Shown piece after piece: positions 25,594 through 34,555 of a stretch of DNA of 64,000 nt (its first letter is position 1; each line of letters begins with the position of its first letter). Source of the stretch: an uncultured Collinsella sp. (lineage in GTDB: Bacteria; Actinomycetota; Coriobacteriia; Coriobacteriales; Coriobacteriaceae); the NCBI GenBank assembly GCA_958451615.1, contig CAUDQR010000005.1, positions 47,024-111,023 of the forward strand. The letters are read 5' to 3'. Both the position numbers and the translations under genes were made by a program. The notes under the pieces are model-generated. The model was not told the DNA's origin and searched no databases. It worked only from the letters and a program-made list of their open reading frames with translations.

Positions 25594-27810
25594 ATGGAAC
25601 AATTCTCGCAATCGGGCTCGCGCGGTCGACGCCGCACGGGCAACGAGCCGGCGCCGCACGAACGCGTGAAGGGCGAGCGCCGTGCCAACGAGCCGCGACG
25701 CACCGCGAGCCCCCATCGCGCTTCTGCCAACAACGCTGGCCGCGCCAACACTCCCGCCGCGGAGCAGACGCCTGCTCGCCCCAAGTCCCGCTACATCCCT
25801 GCGCTCGACGGCCTGCGCACGCTTGCCGTCGTCGCGGTGGTGCTCTATCACCTCAACCTCACGTGGGCTCAGGGCGGCCTGCTTGGCGTCACGATCTTCT
25901 TTGTGCTTTCGGGCTATCTGATCACACGCCTGCTACTCAACGAAGTCGCTAAGACCGGCCGCATCGACCTCAAGAGCTTCTGGATCCGCCGCATCCGTCG
26001 CCTGGTCCCCGCCGTGGTGACCGTTGTGGTTGTAACCTGTGCGCTGTGCACCGTCTTCAACCACGTGATGCTCACCAAGATGCGTCCCGACATTCTGCCG
26101 TCGCTGCTGTTCTTTAACAACTGGTGGCAGATTATGCAGGACGTTTCGTACTTCAACGCCCTGGGCGACCCCTCGCCGCTTACGCACTTTTGGTCGCTCG
26201 CCATCGAGGAACAATTCTACCTGGTTTGGCCACCGCTGCTGTTTGCCATGGTGTCCATGCATGTGAGCAAACCCAACACGCGCCGTATGGTCCTGGGACT
26301 CGCAGCGGTATCCGCCCTTGCCATGATGGTGCTCTACAACCCTGCCGCCGACCCCAGCCGCGTGTACTACGGCACCGACACCCGCGTCTTCTCGCTGCTG
26401 CTGGGCGCCTGGATGGCCTTTATCCCCGATCGCGACCTGGCGCCGGTGCGTCTCGCTCATCGTTTGGGGCTCAATCGCCTGGCTGGCGCCGCCAAGCACG
26501 GCAAGAACGCCGAGGGCAAGCCTGGCGAGAAGGCCGACAACGCAGCCGAGACCGTCCCGGCACAGCCGAGCGCCCTCGTGCGCTTTTGGTCCTCGCCCGC
26601 ATCCATCGATGTGTTGGGCGTCGTGGGTCTGGTTGGCCTTGCCGCCATGGTCGCGCTCACCAACGGCTACACCGCGTTCCAGTATCGCGGCGGCACGCTG
26701 CTATGCTCCATCCTCACGCTCATGGTCATCGCGGCCTGCGTGCAGCCCCAGGGAATGGTTGCCCGCGCACTGTCCGCCGAGCCGCTCGTGTGGGTTGGCA
26801 AGCGCTCGTACAGCATCTACCTGTGGCACTATCCGCTACTGTTGCTCATGAACCCGGTCGCCAACATCAACGATACGCCGTGGTGGCAGTACATTTTGCA
26901 GGTGTTGTTGGTGGTCGCCGTAGCCGAATGTTCATATCGCTTTATCGAGACGCCGTTTAGAAAGGGCGCCTTTGGGCGCACCGTATCCGAGTTCCGCGAC
27001 GGCACCACCGCGCCCGCCAACTGGGTGCGCGCGCACGTCCCTGTCTGCGCAGCCTGCGCTGTCGTGTTGGTCGTTGCACTGGGCGGCCTGATCTTTGTGC
27101 CGGAGACCTCCGCACTGAGCGGTGAGGGCGCCGAAGTCCTCAACAAGGAAGCCAAAAACACCGCGCCCACAGACCAACAGGCGGCCGACGACACCGACAA
27201 GGACAACGACGGCTTCCCCGATGGCTCCTACGACCTGTTGATGATCGGTGACTCCGTGTCGCTGCGCGCCGTTGATTCCTTTGACGGCGTGTTCCCGCAC
27301 AGCCATATCGATGCCGAAAAGGGCCGCCAGTTTGATGCGGGCCGCGCGACATTTGAGGGCTATCTCCAACAGAACCTTGCCGGCAAGATCGTGGTCTTTG
27401 CACTGGGCACCAACGGCTTGGTAACCGACGACCAGATCGACGCCATCATGACCGATGCAGGAGATAAGCGTATTGTGGTGTTTGTGAACACGCGCAGCCC
27501 GCAGCCGTGGGTTGGCTCTACCAACCAGGCCATCGCCAACGCTGCTACGCGCTACAAGAACGTGCGCGTTATCGACTGGTACGGATACAGTGCCAATCGC
27601 AACGACCTGTTCGATGGCGATGGCACGCACCTGTCGACCACTGGCATGACTGAGTACCTCAACTTGATCCACGATGCAGTCAAGAAGGACCTGCCCGTGC
27701 ATCCCGAGGATCACGTCAACGATCTGCAGCCGGCGGCCGTCAAGTCTGCCACCGACGCGCTCGTCAATGCGCTCGCTCTCAAGCCGCACAAGCTGGGCAC
27801 CGACAAGTAA
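25594..27810 (+). CDS. Membrane acyltransferase (OafA/YrhL) with SGNH domain
   Basis: 738 residues. A basic, low-complexity cytoplasmic N-terminus (about 1-68) is followed by an acyltransferase-3 domain with about ten to eleven helices (starts YIPALDGLRTLAVVAVVLYH; catalytic His in the YH region; SLAIEEQFYLVWP motif). A final helix leads to an extracellular SGNH-like domain (LLMIGDSVSLRA about 548; WYGYSANRNDLFDGDGTHLS near the end, with the D-x-x-H pair). Such fusions O-acetylate cell-wall or surface polysaccharides. A TACAAT -10-like box lies at 25549-25554. It stands alone between divergent and convergent neighbours. Confidence 0.88.
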   Translation: MEQFSQSGSRGRRRTGNEPAPHERVKGERRANEPRRTASPHRASANNAGRANTPAAEQTPARPKSRYIPALDGLRTLAVVAVVLYHLNLTWAQGGLLGVTIFFVLSGYLITRLLLNEVAKTGRIDLKSFWIRRIRRLVPAVVTVVVVTCALCTVFNHVMLTKMRPDILPSLLFFNNWWQIMQDVSYFNALGDPSPLTHFWSLAIEEQFYLVWPPLLFAMVSMHVSKPNTRRMVLGLAAVSALAMMVLYNPAADPSRVYYGTDTRVFSLLLGAWMAFIPDRDLAPVRLAHRLGLNRLAGAAKHGKNAEGKPGEKADNAAETVPAQPSALVRFWSSPASIDVLGVVGLVGLAAMVALTNGYTAFQYRGGTLLCSILTLMVIAACVQPQGMVARALSAEPLVWVGKRSYSIYLWHYPLLLLMNPVANINDTPWWQYILQVLLVVAVAECSYRFIETPFRKGAFGRTVSEFRDGTTAPANWVRAHVPVCAACAVVLVVALGGLIFVPETSALSGEGAEVLNKEAKNTAPTDQQAADDTDKDNDGFPDGSYDLLMIGDSVSLRAVDSFDGVFPHSHIDAEKGRQFDAGRATFEGYLQQNLAGKIVVFALGTNGLVTDDQIDAIMTDAGDKRIVVFVNTRSPQPWVGSTNQAIANAATRYKNVRVIDWYGYSANRNDLFDGDGTHLSTTGMTEYLNLIHDAVKKDLPVHPEDHVNDLQPAAVKSATDALVNALALKPHKLGTDK

Positions 27811-28039
27811 CCTGCAGCGCAAACTTCCCACATCCGGAGGGTGCGCCACGGCAGGCACCCCCTCCGACAGTTAGGGACGTTCCTTATGTGCCGGCACCCA
27901 GGGACACTCCTGACACAGCCGAGGAACGCCCTCCTTGCGACCAAATTCTGGGCGCCTCGCCACCCCGAACGTTGTTTCCAAGCCCACACCCGCAGCAAAC
28001 AACCCAAAATCACTCTTTTCGAGCCGGCTCCAAGGGGTC

Positions 28040-28269
28040 GTGGACAAAAAGGGGCAAATATGAGTACTGTTACCATTTTAGTAGCAGGCAAAACCACCCA
28101 AAATGACGTCCGAGCGACCCCTACAACCCCCTAAAGCAGCCAACCTGACTGGTTTAAGACATATTGGAGCCAATTTTAATGAACATACTATCGGCTATGT
28201 CCATTATCTTCTTGGATGTAAATGCTATTCACTTAGCAACAGTACTCATATTTGGCATTTTTTGTCCAC
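28040..28269. mobile_element. MITE-like element with 34-bp inverted ends
   Basis: Ends at 28040-28073 and 28236-28269 are inverted copies matching at 30 of 34 positions (GTGGACAAAA...CAAATATGAGTACTGTTAC type). About 160 bp of AT-richer sequence with no supported gene lies between. It occupies most of the 540-bp convergent gap 27811-28351. No transposase or target-site duplication is evident, so it may equally be a transcribed long hairpin. Confidence 0.55.
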
Positions 28270-28303
28270 TGCCATATAACTAATGCCCTATAGCGGGCAA
28301 AAA

Positions 28304-28332
28304 ACAGGCCGCAGTCCATCGCTGCGGCCTGT
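28304..28332 (-). terminator. Terminator of the Nramp-like transporter gene
   Basis: 11-bp perfect stem (28304-28314 with 28322-28332). On the minus strand it is followed by TTTTTTG, a textbook intrinsic terminator 20 bp after the stop codon. Confidence 0.88.
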
Positions 28333-28351
28333 TCGGAAGCAAAAGTGGGCG

Positions 28352-29614
28352 TTAAGCGCTGTAGCCCATCGCCTGCAGAACAAACATGACGACCGTCAGC
28401 ACCGTAATCACACCGATAGTCGCCCAAGTGAGCACATTCCACACGCGGCCGTTGCGGTTAGTGCCCATAATGTGACGGTCAGCGGCAATAACCACCTGGA
28501 ACACCAGAACCACGGGCAGCAGCACGCCATTGATGACCTGCGAGGTCATCATAATCTGGAACAGATCGACGCCGGGCATAAGCACCAGCACGGCAGAGAT
28601 GCCGATGATGGCCGTAATGATGCCGCGATAGACCGGGGCCTCGTCCCAGCTGCGATCGGCACCGCGCTCCCAGCCAAATGCCTCGCAGATAGCGCTCGAC
28701 GTAACGCCCGGCAGCACGCAGGCAGCCAAGAAACTCGCCGCGACCAGGCCCGAGGCAAACAGTACCGTAGACCACTGACCCGCAATAGGCTCCAGCGCGC
28801 GGGCAGCATCGGCAGCATCGCTAATCTGAATACCCGCCGGGAACAGCACCGTACCGGTCGTAATGATAATAAAGCCGGCAATGACATCAGCGGCAAGCGA
28901 GCCGCTCACGGTATCGATGCGCTGCAGCACGATATCGTCCTCGCCCGCGTTCTTATCGACCACGTTGTTCTGCGCCAAGAAAATCATCCACGGCGCGATG
29001 GTGGTACCGATCGTTGCGACCACGAGCGACACGTAGCTGGGGTCATTTTGAATGTTAGGCACGACCAGGTCGACCGCGACCTCACCCCAGTTGGGGCCAG
29101 CCATAAACGCGGCGACGATATAGGTCACGAACACGCAGCTCACCAGCAGTAGAATCTTCTCGATGCGCTGGAAACTACCCGACATGGTAAGCATCCATAC
29201 CAGCAGCGCCACCAACGGCACCGAGATGCTCGCCGGCACGCCAAAGAGAGCAAGACCGCTGGCGATGCCCGCAAACTCCGAAATGGTCACAGCCGTGTTG
29301 GCGATCAACAGCGCCGCCATAGCAAGTACACTCTTGCGCACGCCAAAGCGCTCGCGAATGAGCGATGCCAGGCCCTTACCCGTGACGCAGCCGCAGCGCG
29401 CCGCGGTCTCCTGCGTCACGATGAGCAGCACAGTCATGACGGGAAGCATCCAGAGCATCTTGTAGCCATAGCTGGCGCCCGCACTGGAATACGTTGCAAT
29501 GCCGCCGGCGTCATTGCCCGAAAGCGCCGCCAGCAGACCGGGACCCATAGCGCCAAAGATGGCCGCGATGGTCAGCTTTTGCTTGGTGCCCGACTTTTGC
29601 TTGGTATTTTGCAC
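28352..29614 (-). CDS. Nramp-family transporter, NRMT (magnesium) type likely
   Basis: 420 residues from GTG 29614, chosen because AGGTGG lies 5 nt upstream and it starts just after the previous stop; the longer frame has no SD. About eleven helices are visible. The canonical Nramp helix-1 motif DPGN is replaced by SGNDAGGIATY, and the helix-6 MPH motif by TIAPWM. These are the two metal-binding helices. Such departures characterise the Nramp-related magnesium transporters studied in Eggerthella lenta, a related bacterium. The partner gene upstream has MgtE regulatory domains, supporting Mg2+ (or Mn2+) as substrate. Classical mntH function is the alternative. Confidence 0.8.
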   Translation of the reverse strand: MQNTKQKSGTKQKLTIAAIFGAMGPGLLAALSGNDAGGIATYSSAGASYGYKMLWMLPVMTVLLIVTQETAARCGCVTGKGLASLIRERFGVRKSVLAMAALLIANTAVTISEFAGIASGLALFGVPASISVPLVALLVWMLTMSGSFQRIEKILLLVSCVFVTYIVAAFMAGPNWGEVAVDLVVPNIQNDPSYVSLVVATIGTTIAPWMIFLAQNNVVDKNAGEDDIVLQRIDTVSGSLAADVIAGFIIITTGTVLFPAGIQISDAADAARALEPIAGQWSTVLFASGLVAASFLAACVLPGVTSSAICEAFGWERGADRSWDEAPVYRGIITAIIGISAVLVLMPGVDLFQIMMTSQVINGVLLPVVLVFQVVIAADRHIMGTNRNGRVWNVLTWATIGVITVLTVVMFVLQAMGYSA

Positions 29615-29622
29615 GCGACCAC

Positions 29623-31467
29623 CTAACCCATGACTGACATGGCGAGCAGCACCGCGGCGATGCAATACGCCACACACGAGATCATGACGGCAATGACGTT
29701 CATGGCGGTGCCCGACGTGTTGAGGTCATGCTCGTCACGCCAGAACAGCACCATCAGGTAAATCACGGCGCTCATGTTGCCAACCAGGCAAATGATGGCA
29801 GCGATATTAAAGCACCCGGTAAAGAGTTGCTCCTCAAACATGGGCGCATCGGGGAACGCGGCGGTGCGCACCAGCTGGGCGCACAGGTAGGTCACGAGTG
29901 ACAGAATCAGGCCCATGCCCGTGCTCTGGAAGAAGAATCCCAGATACGGCTTGGGCTCGTCGTCGTGACCGTCATACTCCAGGAAGTAGTTCTTGACGAA
30001 CGACACCATGCGCGAGGCCGCCAGCAGCACGAGCGGCATGGCGCACATGGGGAACACCACCAGATGCGCGGAGCCGAGCGCCGTTCCCAGCACGGTCGCC
30101 ATGATGCACGACGCGATGCCCCATACAACAACCCAGTACTGGCGATGCACGAACCAGCTGAGCACGTTCGTCGAGTCGTCGGACGCGCTGTCACCCGAGC
30201 CGACACCAGCGATCTGCAGGTCCTCCTGATGCTCCTCGGCGATAACGTCCATGGCGTCGTCGAAGGTTACGATACCCAGGATATGGCGGTTCTCGTCGCA
30301 GACGGGGATAGCGACCAGGTCATACTTGGTCATCTCGTCCGTTACGTCTTCCTGGTCCTCGTCGGGCGACACGTAGACCAGGTCGCGATAGGCCAGCTGA
30401 CCCAGCGTGGCGTCGCGATCGGCTACGATCAGCGTTCGCAGCGAAAGCACACCGGTCAGCATGCCGCTCGGATCCTCGGTATAGACGTAGTAGACGCTCT
30501 CGAAGTCCTCGTCGAGCTCGCGAATCGCCTCGATGGCGTCACCGACCGTTGCCGTGGCAGGCAGGGAGACAAACTCCGAGGTCATGATGCGGCCGGCGGT
30601 GTTGTCCTCATACCCCAGCAGGTTACGAATCGCCTTCTCCTCCTTGACGCCCATCAGGCGCAGGAGCTTCTCGGCCTTCTCGTAATCAAGCTCGTCGATC
30701 AGGTCGGCAGCGTCGTCCGGGTCCATCATGGCCAGCATCGACGATGCGTCCGTGTCGGACAGGCCCTCGAGCATCTCGGTCATAAGCTCGTCGTCATCGA
30801 ACTCCGAGATAGCTTCGGCTGCCTGGGCGGTATCGAGCTGCGCAAACACCTGCGCACGTAGGCGCGGGTCGAGCTGCTCGATAATGTCGGCGATGTCGGC
30901 AGGGTGCAGCTCGCCGAGCGTCTTGTGCGACACCGAGAGTTGGATGTTTTTAGTCGAGCGGTCGAGCAGGTCCATGTAGGACCAAGCGATGATGTCCTCG
31001 CTGAGCGGCTTGCCCAGGTGCTTCATAAAGCCTTCAACGATATGCTCGAGTGCGGGGCTGATCGCGCGCAGCAGACCGCGGGCACCGACCTCGGCACCCA
31101 ACAGGCGCAGCTGGTTTTCGCCCGACATGGAAAACTTGATGTCGTTGACGCGCACGACCTTCATGCCCTGCGTGTCGACGATCTGCTTATTGAGCACGTC
31201 GCGCGCCAGCAGGAGCTCGGTCGGCTGCAGGTACGAGAAGCGAATATTGGTGGCAGACGTGTTGAGATACACGCCCGTCTCGTCGATACGGTCGACCCAT
31301 TTGCGCCAGCTGATCATAAACGGCGTCTTGCCGGGGCCGCGGAACGCGAGCGACGTCACGTGCGGAAAAACTTCGCCGGTTGCAATGCCAAAATCGTTGA
31401 CCACGCCGAGCTTTTCGCCGTCGACGTCCAAGACTGGCAATTTGAGCATCTCACTCAGATAATTCAA
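29623..31467 (-). CDS. PRC-barrel/MgtE-N/CBS protein with unusual C-terminal membrane domain
   Basis: 614 residues from TTG 31467 (GGGGAG 5 nt upstream; a nearby ATG is out of frame). Domain order: PRC-barrel-like (1-85), a second small domain, MgtE N-domain (about 180-290), paired CBS domains (about 292-415), then five or so helices (about 437-614). The membrane part lacks the GGNxGxQ pore pattern of MgtE, so it is not an ordinary MgtE channel. Proteins with the soluble part alone often accompany Nramp-like transporters, so it probably senses Mg2+ or nucleotides and gates the partner encoded 8 bp downstream. The added membrane domain is the odd feature. Confidence 0.8.
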   Translation of the reverse strand: MNYLSEMLKLPVLDVDGEKLGVVNDFGIATGEVFPHVTSLAFRGPGKTPFMISWRKWVDRIDETGVYLNTSATNIRFSYLQPTELLLARDVLNKQIVDTQGMKVVRVNDIKFSMSGENQLRLLGAEVGARGLLRAISPALEHIVEGFMKHLGKPLSEDIIAWSYMDLLDRSTKNIQLSVSHKTLGELHPADIADIIEQLDPRLRAQVFAQLDTAQAAEAISEFDDDELMTEMLEGLSDTDASSMLAMMDPDDAADLIDELDYEKAEKLLRLMGVKEEKAIRNLLGYEDNTAGRIMTSEFVSLPATATVGDAIEAIRELDEDFESVYYVYTEDPSGMLTGVLSLRTLIVADRDATLGQLAYRDLVYVSPDEDQEDVTDEMTKYDLVAIPVCDENRHILGIVTFDDAMDVIAEEHQEDLQIAGVGSGDSASDDSTNVLSWFVHRQYWVVVWGIASCIMATVLGTALGSAHLVVFPMCAMPLVLLAASRMVSFVKNYFLEYDGHDDEPKPYLGFFFQSTGMGLILSLVTYLCAQLVRTAAFPDAPMFEEQLFTGCFNIAAIICLVGNMSAVIYLMVLFWRDEHDLNTSGTAMNVIAVMISCVAYCIAAVLLAMSVMG

Positions 31468-31681
31468 TGGTGCTCCCCATCATTATTCCTCCGGACGCGG
31501 CCGCGCGTGCGGCGTCCGGGGGCTTCTGGATATGTATACGCATGCGCGGGCGGCACGCCGCTCGACGCTTACACCCCGTGCATGCGCAAAAAGCACCTGC
31601 ATGGGGTCATCGACTGTATGGTCGAGGTTTGGATTTCACCTGTAACCTTTCTCTTGACCCTCATTAACCGCAGTAACTATA
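31468..31681 (-). promoter_or_regulatory. Promoter and ~200-nt structured leader of the Mg transporter operon
   Basis: An extended -10 (TGCTATAGT on the minus strand, TATAGT at 31676-31681) is followed by about 200 nt before the TTG start. The leader contains an ACCCCATGCA...TGCACGGGGT stem and a CCGGACGC...GCGTCCGG stem whose 3' arm runs into the SD region (GGAGGAATAATG). This could expose or hide the ribosome site. Short matches to M-box words (GTTACAGGTGA, CCATACAGT) occur, but the full M-box pattern is not present. Confidence 0.45.
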
Positions 31682-31762
31682 GCATCAGCATCGCCCTGCG
31701 GCATCGAATTTATGCGCTGCACATTGCAGGCATACCAAACGCTGACGTATCCGTGACATAGC

Positions 31763-31798
31763 CATTGGGGACGTTCTTAAACGACTACCCAATGACTA
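31763..31798. repeat. TGGGGACGTTCTTAAA repeat containing a stop codon
   Basis: The element begins with TAGTCATTGGGGACG on the minus strand; its first three bases are the TAG stop of the deacetylase-like gene (31796-31798). CATTGGG/CCCAATG can form a 7-bp stem. Apart from this and the leader above, the 31468-31795 gap holds nothing I recognise. Confidence 0.75.
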
Positions 31799-33202
31799 CT
31801 CTGTGGTGTCATCGTCCTCGGCAAGTTGGGGGAACACGGCGTCCTTGGGCATGGTGACCTTCGTCAGCGAGGTGAGCTTTTTGCTCAGCGACGTGTCCGT
31901 CTTGACCAGGTCGCTGAGCGTCACGATCTTGTAGCCGTCGGCGACAAGGCCGTCGATGATCTGCGACAGCGCCTCGAGCGTCTGCTCGGCGCATTCGTCT
32001 CTATCGGTGAGCAGCACGATATTGCCCGGCGTCACCGAATCGAGCACCGTTGAGACCTGCTCGTCGGCACCGTTGAGCAGCCAGTCGCCCGAGTCAATAT
32101 TCCACGAGACCACGGCGGAGACCAGGTCCATCGCATCAATCCAGTTTTGCTCGTCAAAGGCAGCGTAGGGAGCACGCAGCAGCATCGTCTTCACGCCGGT
32201 CGCCGACTTAATCGCATCGGTGCCTTTCGTGATCTGTTCGCGTACCGTCTCACGGTCCTGACCCTTGAGCGAATCGTCGCTGTAGCTGTTGGATCCGATC
32301 TCGCACCCGGCATCGACAATCGCCTTGGCCGTGGCAGGCGAGGCCTCGGCCGCATCGCCCGAAAGGAAGAACGTCGCGGTAACGCCCTTTTCCTTGAGCA
32401 CCTGCAAGATCTGTTTGGTGGCGCCGCTCGGACCCTCGTCAAACGTCAGCGCCACGTACTTTTTGTTGCCCTTGGGCGCCACGCTGGCGCACGCAACGAC
32501 GCAATCGGTGGCGGGCACAACCTCGCCGCGGTCCTGCGTCTTGCCCGACTGCTCACCAACCCACACCTCGGAGCGGCCCTGGACACCCCATGTCTGCACA
32601 TACTCGATAGCGCCCGTGCCCTCGACCTTGAGCTTGGGCTCGATAACCGTAGCCTGAACCTCGTGCTTCTCGTAGGTGTTACGGCCATCCTTGACCGTCA
32701 CCTTCTCGCCGCCCTCAAGTTCGCGGCTATCCCATTTGCCCTGTTTTATGCGCTTGCCGTCCACCTTAACCGACAGCTTTTCGCCGCCATGGCGCTTGAG
32801 CACGCTGTCATCGACGGCCAGCAGGTCGCCTGCGTCGTAGGTATCGGTCAACTCCTGGTCGTCGATGAGATTCTGCAGCGTAGAGCCCACGCGCACCGCG
32901 GTCTTTTGCCCGTTAAGTTCCACGTCCACGCTGCGGTTGACGTAGCCCACGACGGCAGCGATAAACAGCACGAGCGCACAGCCCACGGCAATGAGCGCAT
33001 AGGGCAGACGGGACGGTCGGCGCGGCGAGCGCCCGTTGCCGATGCGCGCGCTGCGGTCGCTAAACCCGCGGCTATGGTTGAGGTACATCGCGCCGGGCTT
33101 ACGGCGGCGACGGCGCTGACCGCTGGGCAGCTGCCCCAGGTCGCGGCGCGCCGTCGGACGCGCACCCGAACGCCCGTTTAAGTTGGATCCGTTTTGGCGC
33201 AT
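31796..33202 (-). CDS. DUF348-polysaccharide-deacetylase-like protein with degenerate metal site
   Basis: 468 residues. A basic N-terminus, one membrane helix (about 68-90) and DUF348/G5-like repeats (about 92-205) lead to a NodB-type deacetylase domain (about 250-450). The fold motifs are visible, but the usual metal ligands are changed: TFDDGP is TFDEGP, the H-x-x-x-H motif is GSNSYSDDSL, and the LLHD motif is LLTD. RAPYAAF and DSGDW are kept. It is therefore anchored outside the cell and binds peptidoglycan or glycan, but is probably not an ordinary Zn deacetylase. The TAG stop lies inside a dispersed repeat. Confidence 0.82.
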   Translation of the reverse strand: MRQNGSNLNGRSGARPTARRDLGQLPSGQRRRRRKPGAMYLNHSRGFSDRSARIGNGRSPRRPSRLPYALIAVGCALVLFIAAVVGYVNRSVDVELNGQKTAVRVGSTLQNLIDDQELTDTYDAGDLLAVDDSVLKRHGGEKLSVKVDGKRIKQGKWDSRELEGGEKVTVKDGRNTYEKHEVQATVIEPKLKVEGTGAIEYVQTWGVQGRSEVWVGEQSGKTQDRGEVVPATDCVVACASVAPKGNKKYVALTFDEGPSGATKQILQVLKEKGVTATFFLSGDAAEASPATAKAIVDAGCEIGSNSYSDDSLKGQDRETVREQITKGTDAIKSATGVKTMLLRAPYAAFDEQNWIDAMDLVSAVVSWNIDSGDWLLNGADEQVSTVLDSVTPGNIVLLTDRDECAEQTLEALSQIIDGLVADGYKIVTLSDLVKTDTSLSKKLTSLTKVTMPKDAVFPQLAEDDDTTE

Positions 33203-33223
33203 GTGCCCTCCCCCATAAACACA

Positions 33224-33253
33224 GCAAGCCGGAGCAACAGGTCTCCGGCTTGC
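33224..33253 (-). terminator. Hairpin terminator after the PRC-barrel gene
   Basis: 11-bp perfect stem (33224-33234 with 33243-33253) just beyond the stop of the PRC-barrel gene; followed by TGTGTTT on the minus strand, so moderately T-rich. Confidence 0.65.
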
Positions 33254-33274
33254 CTCCCATCATTTGGTACGTCG

Positions 33275-34030
33275 CTATTTTGTAGCTTTTGACGAGCCTC
33301 CGCTCGCCTTTTGGTATTCGTCCTTAAAGGCCTTGAACATGCCGCGCGTCTTGCCGAGCTGCTTGCCCAGTGCGCGACTGCCTTTGTCCACGGCGACCGA
33401 TCCCTTGTCGTCGAGCACCTTGGCGCCCTTTTTGACCTTGTCGCCCACCACGACGCTGGCCTCGGCGGCCTTGGCGGCCGCACCGCCCGAATACCCAAGC
33501 GACTTGACCTCGTCCGAGACGACCATCGCGCCGTTCTCGTAGCCGCGTAGCATCGTCGGCGGCACCTGCGTGTCACCAACCAAAACACTCGAAGCAGCAC
33601 CGGCGGTCACATAGAATGACTGCACGATGCCCGAACGTGGCTTGAACTCAACGTCCGAGCAATAGCCCACGACGTCGCCCGATTCCGTGCGCACGTCCAT
33701 ACCGACCCAGATGATGCAATCGTCCAGGTTGATGTCGAGGCGCTTGGCGGCGGCGGCATCGTACGTGTCCTTGACGTCATCGACCGCAATGGCGCCCTCG
33801 TAGACACCAATGGCGTCGAGCGCTACGAATCGGTCGGGACGCTCGATCATGCCCGCGATATCGGACTGGCGAACCATAAAGCCGACCACACGCGTACCGC
33901 CCGGGGTAAAGACCGGAAAGTGAATCTTCCCGAGCTTTTTAGGGCTGCGCGGCGTGCCGTCCTTTTTGGTGCGCTTGTCCTCGGTAGGCTTGCGATAGAT
34001 CTTGGCGCCGACAAAATCCCCGGCGCGCAT
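33275..34030 (-). CDS. PRC-barrel domain protein
   Basis: 251 residues. Two PRC-barrel-like beta domains are suggested: one with VVGFMVRQSDIAGMIERPDRFVALDAI (given here only as the region near residues 50-80), and one around DVVGYCSDVEFKPRSG. A Lys/Ala-rich tail resembles the linkers of cytoplasmic scaffold proteins. The start codon overlaps the stop of the YtxH gene (TAATG), so both are one transcript. PRC-barrels occur in ribosome-maturation, photosynthetic and envelope proteins; here the partner suggests an envelope-stress or surface-associated role, which is inference. Confidence 0.78.
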   Translation of the reverse strand: MRAGDFVGAKIYRKPTEDKRTKKDGTPRSPKKLGKIHFPVFTPGGTRVVGFMVRQSDIAGMIERPDRFVALDAIGVYEGAIAVDDVKDTYDAAAAKRLDINLDDCIIWVGMDVRTESGDVVGYCSDVEFKPRSGIVQSFYVTAGAASSVLVGDTQVPPTMLRGYENGAMVVSDEVKSLGYSGGAAAKAAEASVVVGDKVKKGAKVLDDKGSVAVDKGSRALGKQLGKTRGMFKAFKDEYQKASGGSSKATK

Positions 34031-34419
34031 TATGCCTCGGTCGAGGGCTCCGCGGCCTCGGTATCAGCCTCGACGGCGTTCTCGACCACGACGTCGGCGG
34101 CAGGCGTCACGTTGCCGCCCGAAATGGCGTCGTTGAGCTGCTCGCGCAGCTGGTCCATGCGCTCGCGGGCCAGGTCGACCTTGGCGCGCAGGTCGTCGGT
34201 CTTGGCGTCGACCATCGGGCCAAAGTCATTCACCGCGGCACGGGCCTCCTCGGCGCTGTGCTCGTAGGTGTCGCGCATATTGTCCCAGGCGTCGTTGGCG
34301 ATATCGGCAGCCATGGCGCGGGTCTCGGCGCCCGAGCGCGGGGCCAGAGCAACACCGATAATAGCGCCGGCAGCAGCACCAAAAAGTGCGCCGGAGACAA
34401 AGCTGAAAGTCTTACCCAT
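34030..34419 (-). CDS. YtxH-domain protein
   Basis: 129 residues from ATG 34419 (AGGAG about 10 nt upstream; ATG 34425 is possible). The N-terminal Gly/Ala-rich hydrophobic segment (SGALFGAAAGAIIGVALAPRSG) is the YtxH signature, followed by an amphipathic coiled coil and an acidic Ala-rich tail. YtxH proteins are small general-stress membrane-associated proteins without known enzymatic activity. The stop overlaps the next start by one base. Confidence 0.85.
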   Translation of the reverse strand: MGKTFSFVSGALFGAAAGAIIGVALAPRSGAETRAMAADIANDAWDNMRDTYEHSAEEARAAVNDFGPMVDAKTDDLRAKVDLARERMDQLREQLNDAISGGNVTPAADVVVENAVEADTEAAEPSTEA

Positions 34420-34555
34420 GATCATTCCTCTCCTGCGGGCACGTCGGTGCCCACCGTTTGAATGCTGTCCATTATACCCGCAGCGCATCACTTGCCGCTC
34501 CGCTCATCTGCGTACGGCAAAGGCGCAGGTACGTGATGGTGATAAACGCGTAGGC

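Noticed and set aside
31468..31675. M-box (ykoK) magnesium riboswitch upstream of the Mg operon
   Set aside because: Only short word matches; the conserved middle segment and order of M-box motifs are missing, so only a generic structured leader is reported.
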